NCBI RefSeq assembly: GCF_029210495.1
Contig: NZ_JARGDK010000001.1
Coordinates: forward strand, 156,010-220,009
DNA length: 64,000 nucleotides
Direction of reading: 5' to 3'
From: Pseudothioclava nitratireducens
Lineage (GTDB): Bacteria; Pseudomonadota; Alphaproteobacteria; Rhodobacterales; Rhodobacteraceae
Made by a program: the position numbers and the translations under genes. This document shows positions 36,995 through 44,410 of this stretch, piece by piece. The notes under the pieces are model-generated. The model was given only the letters and a program-made list of their open reading frames with translations. It did no database searches and was not told the DNA's origin. Each line of letters starts with the position of its first letter. The stretch's first letter is position 1.

Positions 36995-37609
36995 CTATCG
37001 CCCGGTCTTGACCGCGAACCAGAACGCGATCAGCGCAAGCCCCACCGACAACACGCGGCGCAGCAGGCGCTCTTTGCGCGGATCTTCAAGGAAGGCGCGC
37101 GCCGCCCCCGCGAGGGTCACGATGCCCGCGTGGATCACCGTCGCCACCGTCACGTAGATCCCCGACAGCAGAAGCGTCTCGGACAATCCGTCCTTGCCGC
37201 TCAGAAAGGTCGGCAGAACCGAGAGATAGAACACCGCCGCCTTGGGGTTGAGCAGGTTGGTGATCAGCCCGCGCCGAAAATAGCGCCAGTCGGATGAACC
37301 GGGGGGGGCGTGCTCGATGGTTTCCCCTGCGCCGCGCCAGCCATCATAGGCGAGCCACAGAAGGTAGAGCACCCCGCCCCAGCGCAAGATCTGATAGGCC
37401 AGCGGAGAACGCTCGACCAGCGCGGCAAGCCCGAACGCCGCCAATCCACCGACGATCGCAAGACCAAGCGCCACCCCGGCGGTCGCGGCATACCCCCGCC
37501 GCCGTCCTTCGGTGGCCGCGATCACCGCGAGATAGGCCATGTTCGGCCCCGGTGTCAGCTCGACCAGCATCGAGGCCAGCGCGAACGCAAAAAGCGTCTC
37601 AGGCATCAT
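36995..37609 (-). CDS. LysE/RhtB family amino-acid exporter
   Basis: A 204-residue inner-membrane protein with about six hydrophobic helices. The N-terminal signature ELTPGPNMAYLAVIAATEGRR, with P-G-P-N in the first helix, and the central GLITNLLNPKAAVFYLSVLP are hallmarks of the LysE/RhtB family. These proteins export amino acids such as lysine, threonine or homoserine lactone; the substrate is not evident. Two adjacent start codons (MMPE) exist and the first is used. It ends 90 bases from the start of the helicase gene, and lies 22 bases downstream of hemF on the same strand, so it may be co-transcribed with hemF. Confidence 0.88.
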   Translation of the reverse strand: MMPETLFAFALASMLVELTPGPNMAYLAVIAATEGRRRGYAATAGVALGLAIVGGLAAFGLAALVERSPLAYQILRWGGVLYLLWLAYDGWRGAGETIEHAPPGSSDWRYFRRGLITNLLNPKAAVFYLSVLPTFLSGKDGLSETLLLSGIYVTVATVIHAGIVTLAGAARAFLEDPRKERLLRRVLSVGLALIAFWFAVKTGR

Positions 37610-37631
37610 GGGCAGGAGCGCCTTCGCAAGC

Positions 37632-38534
37632 TCAATACCATTTCGCGATGGGCGGCAGGCTCATCAGCACGGCATCGGCATTATGCCCGGTCTCCAGCCC
37701 GAACTTGGTGCCACGGTCATAGACGAGGTTGTATTCCGCATAGAGGCCACGGTGACGGAACTGGGTCTCACGGTCCTCTTCGGTCCAGGGCGTGTCGCGG
37801 CGCTTCTCGGTCACCGGGACGAAGGCGGGCAGGAATGCGGCGCCGACATCGCGCGTGAAGGCGAAATCCGCCTCCCAATCGCCAGTATTCAGATCGTCAT
37901 AGAAAATCCCGCCGACCCCGCGCGCACGGCCCCGGTGCGGGACAAAGAAATACTCATCCGCCCAAGCCTTGAACTTGGGGTAATAGCCCGGATCATGGGC
38001 ATCGCAGGCACCGCGCAGGACCGCGTGAAACGCGTCGGTATCCTCGGCATATTCGAGACAAGGATTGAGGTCGGCGCCACCGCCGAACCACCACGCCCCC
38101 GGTGTCCAGAACATCCGCGTATTCATGTGAACAGCCGGGGTATGCGGGTTTTGCATATGCGCGACAAGGCTGATGCCGCTCGCCCAGAAGCGCGGGTCTT
38201 CTGCCATGCCCGGCACACCGCGCGCCGCCATCGCGGCCTGCGCGCGCGGCGCGAGCGTGCCCCAGACGGTCGAGATGTTCACGCCCACCTTTTCGAAGAC
38301 GCGCCCGCCCCGCATCACGGACATCTTACCGCCGCCCTGATCCTCACCATCGGGGCCGGTACGGGTGGTGGGCGACACCTCGAAGCGACCCGCCGGCAAC
38401 GAGGCATGCGGCCCCGTGACCTGTGTGTCCTCCAACGCCTCGAAGGCCGCGACAATGCGGTCGCGCAGCTCCGAAAACCAGGCGCTGGCACGGGCCTTGC
38501 GCGCGTCAAACTCGTCTGCGGCGGGTGCGGTCAT
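37632..38534 (-). CDS. hemF: Coproporphyrinogen III oxidase, oxygen-dependent
   Basis: Uses O2 to decarboxylate two propionates of coproporphyrinogen III. The 300 residues match HemF, with RGGRVFEKVGVNISTVWG near residue 75, VHMNTRMFW, WWFGGGADLNP and GVGGIFYDDLN. The start ATG has a perfect AAGGAGG ribosome site. Its oxygen-independent counterpart hemN lies about 16 kb away, so the cell can make haem under air and under oxygen limitation. A LysE-type gene follows after 22 bases. Confidence 0.96.
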   Translation of the reverse strand: MTAPAADEFDARKARASAWFSELRDRIVAAFEALEDTQVTGPHASLPAGRFEVSPTTRTGPDGEDQGGGKMSVMRGGRVFEKVGVNISTVWGTLAPRAQAAMAARGVPGMAEDPRFWASGISLVAHMQNPHTPAVHMNTRMFWTPGAWWFGGGADLNPCLEYAEDTDAFHAVLRGACDAHDPGYYPKFKAWADEYFFVPHRGRARGVGGIFYDDLNTGDWEADFAFTRDVGAAFLPAFVPVTEKRRDTPWTEEDRETQFRHRGLYAEYNLVYDRGTKFGLETGHNADAVLMSLPPIAKWY

Positions 38535-38640
38535 GGGGGCCTCCTTGAGATTTGATCTTTCCTAACAGGACCGCCGCGCAAGTGGAATTGCCTTTTGCTG
38601 CACGGTGACTAAGCTGGCTCGACAGCTTTAGGAGGCCGCC

Positions 38641-39048
38641 ATGAAACGTGCCGCATTCGCCTTGATTCTCAGTGCCGTTGCGCTGACCGCCTGCGGAACT
38701 CCGCAAGAGCAATGCATCCAGCGTAACACGCGCGAGTTGCGCACCGTCGAGCGCCTGCTGGCCGAAGTCGAGGGCAATCTCGCGCGGGGCTATGCCTATG
38801 AGGAATACGAATGGGTCACGAAACGCTGGGAGGTCTGCGGCTATGACCAGATCACGCGCCCCGATGGCTCTGTCGAACGTAAGGCGCGCCGCTGTCTTGA
38901 GGATCACGTTGTGACGCGGACCCGGCAAGTGGCGATCGACCCCGCCTCTGAAACCCGCAAGCGTGACGCGCTGCTCGCCAAGCGTAAGCTATTGGTCCGG
39001 CAGGCCGAAGCGGCGGTGCAGGCCTGCAAAGCCGCCTACCCGGAATAG
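38641..39048 (+). CDS. Small cysteine-containing lipoprotein, function unknown
   Basis: 135 residues with a lipoprotein signal peptide (FALILSAVALTAC, lipid-bearing cysteine at about residue 18). The mature part has four further cysteines (EQCIQR, EVCGYD, RRCLED, QACKAA) and a long charged, probably helical segment at each end, so two disulfides in the periplasm are likely. No enzyme motif is visible. The ATG is preceded by AGGAGG. It is convergent with the SDR gene, three bases between stops. I do not recognise a named family. Confidence 0.75.
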   Translation: MKRAAFALILSAVALTACGTPQEQCIQRNTRELRTVERLLAEVEGNLARGYAYEEYEWVTKRWEVCGYDQITRPDGSVERKARRCLEDHVVTRTRQVAIDPASETRKRDALLAKRKLLVRQAEAAVQACKAAYPE

Positions 39049-39051
39049 GGC

Positions 39052-39861
39052 TCAGAAGGCAGGGACACGCACCGCATCGCCCAAGCCCCGCCCGCCATCG
39101 ACGGTCACGATCTGGCCGGTGACGAAACCCGCGCCGGGCGACGCGAGATACTGCACGGTATGGGTCAATTCGCCCGGCGCCGCGATACGGCCAAGCGGCG
39201 TCCCATCCGTCATGGCATCCCGCCAGTCGCCGTGCTCTTTGAGCTGGTTCTGCAAAGACGCGCTCATCACCGACGCAAAGGCCACCCCGTTGACGCGAAT
39301 CCCATGCGGCGCCAGCGCGACGGCAAGACCACGCGTCGCCTGTTCCTGCGCCGCACAGGCGATGGAGTAAGCCAGAAGCTCGGGCTGCGTGCTTGCATTG
39401 GCCGGGGTCGAAATATTGACGATAGCGCCGATTTCCTCGCCGCGCCGACCGTCCTGTTCCGCATGCGAAATCATCCGCTTCGCCGTCATCTGCGACATCC
39501 GCAGCATGCCTTTCATGTTGAGCTGCAACATGTCGTCGAGCACGGTTTGCGCCGGATCGAGCGGATCGCTGACCTGAATGCAGCGCGCCGCGTTGACCAG
39601 AATGTCGATCCGCTCGAAGGCGTCGATCGTGGCCGAGAGCAGGTTGTTCACCGTCAGCTTCTGGCACAGATCACCTGCGAAATAGCGCGCGGATCCATCC
39701 GATTTCGCCTCGGTCCCCAACTCGTCAGCGAGCCGCGCCTCGTCGATATCGGCGAACATGACCTGCGCGCCGCGATCAATGAAATGACGCGCGATTGCGA
39801 GGCCGATGCCGTGGGCGGCACCGGTGACGATGGCGGTCTTGCCAGAGATGGACAGCGACAT
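39052..39861 (-). CDS. Short-chain dehydrogenase/reductase family protein with altered active site
   Basis: 269 residues with the SDR Rossmann fold. The nucleotide-binding motif TGAAHGIG (residues 13-20) is intact, and ADID after strand 2 suggests NAD(H). The usual NNAG is replaced by VNAARC (residues 89-94). The catalytic serine (S151) and tyrosine (Y165) are present, but the lysine four residues after the tyrosine is a cysteine (YSIAC instead of YxxxK). The C-terminus has the usual GQIVTVDGGRG. It may therefore bind cofactor without classical reductase activity. Neighbours are a convergent lipoprotein gene and, upstream, an rRNA methyltransferase gene. Confidence 0.82.
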   Translation of the reverse strand: MSLSISGKTAIVTGAAHGIGLAIARHFIDRGAQVMFADIDEARLADELGTEAKSDGSARYFAGDLCQKLTVNNLLSATIDAFERIDILVNAARCIQVSDPLDPAQTVLDDMLQLNMKGMLRMSQMTAKRMISHAEQDGRRGEEIGAIVNISTPANASTQPELLAYSIACAAQEQATRGLAVALAPHGIRVNGVAFASVMSASLQNQLKEHGDWRDAMTDGTPLGRIAAPGELTHTVQYLASPGAGFVTGQIVTVDGGRGLGDAVRVPAF

Positions 39862-39901
39862 GGGAGCTCCGTTGAATTGGCTGGTTGGACCTTAGCCCGT
39901 C

Positions 39902-40960
39902 TCAGCGCCGGGGGCGAGGGGCTCGTGTGCGGCGCGGCTTGGCCTGTGGCGAGGCGGATGCGGCGCCGACAACCGGGCGCGCCGCACGAATGACACGGAA
40001 GCGGCGATCAATGCCGCCCGGTGGGGTGATGTCTTCGATCTCATGGAAAGCCGCCGCCAAGACCGGGTCGTAAGGCAGGTGACGGTTCGCCACCATCCAG
40101 AGCGTGCCCGACAGCGAAAGCATCGCCCCCGCCGCCCGGATGAACGCCGCGCCAAGAGCCGGATCGGCATCGCGCGAGGTGTGGAAGGGCGGGTTCATCA
40201 CGATGGCCCCGAAACGCTCCTGGGGTGTGAAGCGCGTGGCGTCGGCCCAGTGGAAATGCGCGCGCGGATCGGTGACATTCTGCCGCGCGCAGTCCAGCGC
40301 GGCATGCTCGGCCTCGATCAGGTGAAGCTCCTCAACGCCCGAATGGCCCAGCACCTGCGCCGAAAGCCAGCCCCAGCCCGCACCGAGATCGGCCACCCGC
40401 GCGGGGAGCTTCTCGGGGAGGCACGCCGCGAGCAGCGCCGAGCCCTCATCCACCGCATCCGCCGAGAACACGCCGGGCCAAGTGGTAAAACCGGGCGCGG
40501 GCGTCATCGGGGCGCCGGCCCAATCGGCCAGGGCCTCCGCGCCGGCAGCAAACGCGAAAATCTTACCATGTGCCTTGGCGATGGGCGGCGAAACCTCTAC
40601 CCGTTCGCGGAGCGACTTGAGGATCGAGTCCACACCGTCCGTCTTGGCCCCATCGACCCAGATCGGACCGCCCGGCGCAACGCGCGCGGCGGCCTCCGCC
40701 AGAAGCGCACGCGCTTCGGCCTTGGCCCGCGGAACGAAAACGACGGCTGCGGCGTAGTCACCCTCGGCACAGGGCGCGACAGCGTAGCCACGCGCGGCCC
40801 AGGCATCGTGATCGGGCTTGAACCCCTGAATGAGGTGCAGGCGCTCACGCAGCAAATCGCTCAGATCGGTGGCCGCTTGCGGACGAAAGACCGCGATACG
40901 TCCTTCGGCAGGCAAGGCATCGAACGCATCAAGCGCAAGAGACAGACGAGGATGGCTCAT
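39902..40960 (-). CDS. rsmC: 16S rRNA (guanine-N2) methyltransferase, RsmC-like
   Basis: 352 residues. An N-terminal pseudo-methyltransferase half is followed by a C-terminal catalytic half with the SAM-binding motif VADLGAGWGWLSAQVL (about residue 190) and the amino-methylating motif VMNPPFHTSRD (about residue 255). The two-half arrangement and NPPF motif match RsmC/RlmG; RsmC makes m2G1207 in 16S rRNA. The C-terminus has a basic tail (KPRRTRAPRPRR) that may bind RNA. The choice of RsmC over RlmG is provisional. The SDR gene follows after 40 bases. Confidence 0.82.
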   Translation of the reverse strand: MSHPRLSLALDAFDALPAEGRIAVFRPQAATDLSDLLRERLHLIQGFKPDHDAWAARGYAVAPCAEGDYAAAVVFVPRAKAEARALLAEAAARVAPGGPIWVDGAKTDGVDSILKSLRERVEVSPPIAKAHGKIFAFAAGAEALADWAGAPMTPAPGFTTWPGVFSADAVDEGSALLAACLPEKLPARVADLGAGWGWLSAQVLGHSGVEELHLIEAEHAALDCARQNVTDPRAHFHWADATRFTPQERFGAIVMNPPFHTSRDADPALGAAFIRAAGAMLSLSGTLWMVANRHLPYDPVLAAAFHEIEDITPPGGIDRRFRVIRAARPVVGAASASPQAKPRRTRAPRPRR

Positions 40961-41015
40961 CGGGGATACACGCGCGAGGCGCCCTCTTTCGGTGACTGCA
41001 CCCTTAGGCGCAGGG

Positions 41016-41339
41016 TCACTCTTTTTCCATAGTGCATTGCAAGGGATGCTGATGACGGCGCGAGAAATCCATCACCTGCGCGACCTTGGTTTCGGCCACC
41101 TCGAAGGAGAACACGCCCACCACCGCAAGACCACGCTTGTGCACGGTCAGCATGATCTCGAAGGCCTGCCCGTGATCCATGCCAAAGAACCGCTCGAGCA
41201 CATGGACCACGAATTCCATCGGCGTGTAATCGTCGTTCAGGATCAGCACCTTGTAGAGCGGCGGGCGCTGTGTCTTGGCCCGCGTCTTGGTGGCGACCCC
41301 GGCTTCGCCTTCGGCATCGTCCTCTCGGTCGGCCATCAT
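41016..41339 (-). CDS. clpS: ATP-dependent Clp protease adaptor
   Basis: ClpS delivers N-degron proteins to ClpAP. The product shows the full core: [56 protein letters not shown], and the terminal [13 protein letters not shown]. The acidic N-terminal extension is normal. The start is uncertain. The ATG at 41339 (or 41336) is typical in position, but a GTG at 41357 has a better-placed AGGA upstream and would add six residues (MRDPVH). clpA is not adjacent in this window. The upstream gap of 146 bases to the HAD gene is divergent. Confidence 0.93.
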   Translation of the reverse strand: MMADREDDAEGEAGVATKTRAKTQRPPLYKVLILNDDYTPMEFVVHVLERFFGMDHGQAFEIMLTVHKRGLAVVGVFSFEVAETKVAQVMDFSRRHQHPLQCTMEKE

Positions 41340-41485
41340 GTGAACGGGGTCTCGCACGCGGATAGGGTCCTGAATCGGTTGACTATGTCAGGGGAATATA
41401 GGCAACCGCACCAATATGAAAAGCCTTGACGCGGGGAATTGCCAAACCGCGCGTGGGCCCGCATGGTCCGCACAAAGGAGAACTC

Positions 41486-42199
41486 ATGCCGCTGACCACC
41501 ATCGCCTTCGACGCAGACGACACGCTCTGGCACAATGAGCGTTTCTTCACGCTGACCCAGGAACGCTTCACAGAATTGATGCGCGAGCATGCCGATCCGG
41601 ATCATCTGAACGAGCGCCTGCTTGCGGCAGAGCGACGGAATATCGGGCATTATGGGTTTGGGATCAAAGGCTTCACCCTCTCCATGATCGAAACCGCAAT
41701 CGAGGTTTCCGACGGGCGCGTGCCCGGAACGGTCATTGCCGAGATCATGGCGGCGGGACGGGAGATGCATCGCCACCCGATCGAATTGCTACCGCATGTC
41801 GGCGAAACCATCGCCGCTCTGGCGGGGCGATTCACCATCTTGCTGATTACCAAGGGTGACCTCCTCGATCAGGAGCGCAAGCTCGCCCAATCCGGTCTTG
41901 GCGATCACTTCGACGCGGTCGAGATCGTCTCGGACAAGACGCCGGACACTTACCGGCGGGCCTTCGCGCGCCACGGCTCGGGCGCCGCCGAAGGCATTAT
42001 GGTTGGCAATTCGCTCAAATCCGACATCCGCCCGATGCTTGAGGCGGGAGGATGGGCCGTGCATGTGCCCCACGATCTGACCTGGGCCCTCGAACATGCC
42101 GAAACCCCCACCGAGCATCCGCGCTTTCATGAGCTACCCGATCTCGGCCCCCTCCCCGATCTGATCGACGCGCTGGCACCGGCTTTGAACAGGCGCTGA
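41486..42199 (+). CDS. HAD-superfamily hydrolase
   Basis: 237 residues with HAD motif I FDADDTLWHNE (nucleophile D9 and D11 region), motif II around LLITKGD (threonine), and motif III/IV in SDKTPDTYRR and GNSLKSDI with the magnesium-binding aspartate. The cap is of the alpha-helical C1 type. Such enzymes are phosphatases with small metabolites as substrates; none is identifiable here. The ATG at 41486 has AAAGGAG seven bases upstream. It is divergent from clpS. Downstream are 235 bases without a gene. Confidence 0.82.
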   Translation: MPLTTIAFDADDTLWHNERFFTLTQERFTELMREHADPDHLNERLLAAERRNIGHYGFGIKGFTLSMIETAIEVSDGRVPGTVIAEIMAAGREMHRHPIELLPHVGETIAALAGRFTILLITKGDLLDQERKLAQSGLGDHFDAVEIVSDKTPDTYRRAFARHGSGAAEGIMVGNSLKSDIRPMLEAGGWAVHVPHDLTWALEHAETPTEHPRFHELPDLGPLPDLIDALAPALNRR

Positions 42200-42434
42200 A
42201 GACGCTGGCCGGAAGCCAAGCGGCGCCAAATCGCGGCGCCATCGGCAAGGTCGCGCGCATCCCACAATCGGTTGAGTCGGAAGCGATCTGACCCACGACA
42301 TCTTGCGGTATTGCATGAAAGCCGCACTCCACCGCGTTGAAACTTCACGGTTTTCAGCATGAGAAACCCGTGCTAGGCTGTAAAACAAGCAACCCCAAAT
42401 CAAAAATCAACCGGGGTGCATGAGAGGCAGTAAA
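42200..42434 (+). promoter_or_regulatory. Upstream region of the D,D-carboxypeptidase gene
   Basis: This 235-base gap is markedly more A/T-rich near its end (AAAACAAGCAACCCCAAATC) than the surrounding coding DNA. It probably holds the promoter of the carboxypeptidase gene, whose ribosome site is GAGAGGCAG. No operator, repeat or RNA gene could be assigned. Confidence 0.35.
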
Positions 42435-44156
42435 ATGGCAAGAACCGTGACCGCGCTGGGGCGTTGGGTCCGCTATGGGCTATTTGCGATTTCCATGATC
42501 TTCGCGCCGATCTTGGCGCAGGCCGCACCTTATGCGGCGCTGGTCATGGATATGCGCACGGGCGAAGTGCTGTATTCCAAGAATGCCGATACCCGGCTGC
42601 ACCCGGCCTCTCTGACCAAGATGATGACGCTCTATATCACGTTCCAGGCGATCGAGCGGGGCGAGATCAGCCTCGACACGAAGGTCACGGTCAGTGCCAA
42701 TGCCGCCAGCCAGCCGCCTTCGCGGCTTGGCCTCAAGCCCGGCCAGAAAATCGCCGTGCGCTACCTGATCCGCGCGGCTGCGATCAAATCCGCCAATGAT
42801 GCGGCCTCGGCGCTTGGGGATGCGATCTCGGGCAATGAGTCGAACTTCGCCGCCCGTATGAACCGCACCGCCAAGGCGCTGGGGATGCGCAACACCTCAT
42901 TTCGCAATGCTAACGGCCTGACCCGCGCCGGGCATCTCTCGACGGCGCGTGACATGACGCTGCTTGGGCGTCGGCTGTTTTATGATTTTCCGCAATATTA
43001 CAACATCTTCTCGCGCAAGACCGCCGATGCCGGCATCGCGCAGGTCGCCAATACGAACCGCCGTTTCCTGAGCGCCTATGAGGGCGCGGACGGGATCAAG
43101 ACGGGCTATACCTCGGCTGCGGGCTTCAACCTGACGGCTTCGGCCAAGCGCGGCAACAAGCGTATCATCGCCACGGTCTTCGGCGGCACCTCGACCGCGC
43201 AGCGTAATGCCAAGATGGCAGAACTGCTTGATCTGGGCTTTGGCCGCGCGCCGAACCGCGTGAAAGAGCGCGCCCCGGAGGCACCGCAACTCTTGGCCGA
43301 GGCGGCGGCACCCCAGCAGGGCAGCGCCAAGACCATTCGCCTCGTGCGCGCACCGAAATCGAGCCCGCGCCCGCTGCCCCGCCCGGGCGTTGCAACGCAT
43401 GATGCGGATGCGATCGCCCTCGCACTGGCGGCCGCGCAAGCCGATGCAGCGGCGCAGAAACTGGCCGAGGCGGTGGTGGCGGACGTGACCGTGCAGCCCG
43501 AGGCCGTAGCCGCTGCGGCGGGTCTTGCGGCAAGCCCGCGTCCGATGGCCCGGCCCGGCACCATCGTCGCCGCAGCACCCCCTGCGGTCGTGACCGAGGT
43601 CGAAGCGGTCGAACTGGCCGAAGCCACGCTTGCACCCGAGCCGAGCCCGGAGCCCAATGGCTTTATTCAGTCGACCGAACCGCAACCGGAAACGCTGACC
43701 CTCGCGGCGGCGGTGCTTGAAGACGAAAGCATGGCCGAGGGCGATGCAGTCCCGAACGATCCGATCTTCGCCCGCACCAGCGTGCCGCAGCCCGAAACCC
43801 TGGCCATGGCCGCGGGTGCCCCGCCATCGCGCGCGCAGAATGTCATTCTCGCGGCCCTGACGCCGCCCGCACCCGCCCCGCGTCAAAAACAGCAGGTCGT
43901 CGCCCGCGCGTCAAGCTCGGGTGGACGTGGGCATGGGATCAGCCTCGGTTTGTTTGCGTCCAACTTCGCGGCAGAGCGCGCGCTGCTGACCACCGCCTTG
44001 ATGGAAAGCGACACGCTGGGTGATGCCCTGCGCAAGGTGGCGACGCGCAAGACCGGCTACGAGGCAAACTTCGTCGGCATGAGCCGCGATACCGCTGAAC
44101 TTGCCTGCGCACGGCTAGCAGCGCGGGCGACGGATTGCACGGTGATCGGTCCCTGA
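42435..44156 (+). CDS. D-alanyl-D-alanine carboxypeptidase with SPOR-like C-terminal domain
   Basis: A penicillin-binding protein of the PBP5/6 (S11) family that trims the terminal D-alanine of peptidoglycan stems. The 573 residues start with a signal peptide (cleavage near AQAAP, residue 31). The active-site motifs are S59-x-x-K62 (SLTK), S118-A-N and K221-T-G. After residue 280 comes a 200-residue Ala/Pro-rich linker. The last 80 residues (SLGLFASNFAAERALL, GMSRDTAELACARL) resemble a SPOR domain, which binds denuded glycan at division sites. The ATG at 42435 is chosen over one five codons upstream by its GAGAGGCAG site. A terminator follows. Confidence 0.9.
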   Translation: MARTVTALGRWVRYGLFAISMIFAPILAQAAPYAALVMDMRTGEVLYSKNADTRLHPASLTKMMTLYITFQAIERGEISLDTKVTVSANAASQPPSRLGLKPGQKIAVRYLIRAAAIKSANDAASALGDAISGNESNFAARMNRTAKALGMRNTSFRNANGLTRAGHLSTARDMTLLGRRLFYDFPQYYNIFSRKTADAGIAQVANTNRRFLSAYEGADGIKTGYTSAAGFNLTASAKRGNKRIIATVFGGTSTAQRNAKMAELLDLGFGRAPNRVKERAPEAPQLLAEAAAPQQGSAKTIRLVRAPKSSPRPLPRPGVATHDADAIALALAAAQADAAAQKLAEAVVADVTVQPEAVAAAAGLAASPRPMARPGTIVAAAPPAVVTEVEAVELAEATLAPEPSPEPNGFIQSTEPQPETLTLAAAVLEDESMAEGDAVPNDPIFARTSVPQPETLAMAAGAPPSRAQNVILAALTPPAPAPRQKQQVVARASSSGGRGHGISLGLFASNFAAERALLTTALMESDTLGDALRKVATRKTGYEANFVGMSRDTAELACARLAARATDCTVIGP

Positions 44157-44182
44157 GCTTCCCCGTGACGGGACCGCCCTGC

Positions 44183-44220
44183 AAAAAGCCGCGCACCCTT
44201 CTGGCTGCGCGGCTTCTTCG
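44183..44220 (+). terminator. Hairpin terminator between the carboxypeptidase gene and ccoS
   Basis: A 10-bp stem (AAGCCGCGCA with TGCGCGGCTT) around a ten-base loop, followed by CTTCTTCGTGTCT. It lies between convergent genes, with A-rich and T-rich flanks, so it may serve both directions. Confidence 0.7.
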
Positions 44221-44235
44221 TGTCTGACCCTTGGC

Positions 44236-44397
44236 TCAGTCTTGCCGGGGGTGGTCGTCGAACTCGTCCGACAGGATACGCTCGGCATCCCCCTTCGGGT
44301 CTTCGAACTGGCGCGACCGCAGGGCCCAGAAGAACGCCACCAGCCCCACGCCCCCGAGAAACAGGGAAATCGGGATCAGGAAGGTCAGCGTTTCCAT
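44236..44397 (-). CDS. ccoS: Cbb3-type cytochrome oxidase assembly protein CcoS
   Basis: A 53-residue protein, METLTFLIPISLFLGGVGLV and onwards, with one transmembrane helix (about residues 4-26) and the typical WALRSRQFEDPKGDAERILS region, ending DDHPRQD. CcoS is needed to put haem and copper into cytochrome cbb3 oxidase. It is the last gene of ccoI-ccoS, 13 bases after the ccoI stop. It is short enough to be missed by length-limited gene finders. A terminator hairpin lies beyond its stop. Confidence 0.93.
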   Translation of the reverse strand: METLTFLIPISLFLGGVGLVAFFWALRSRQFEDPKGDAERILSDEFDDHPRQD

Positions 44398-44410
44398 GGC
44401 AGGCTCCGGG

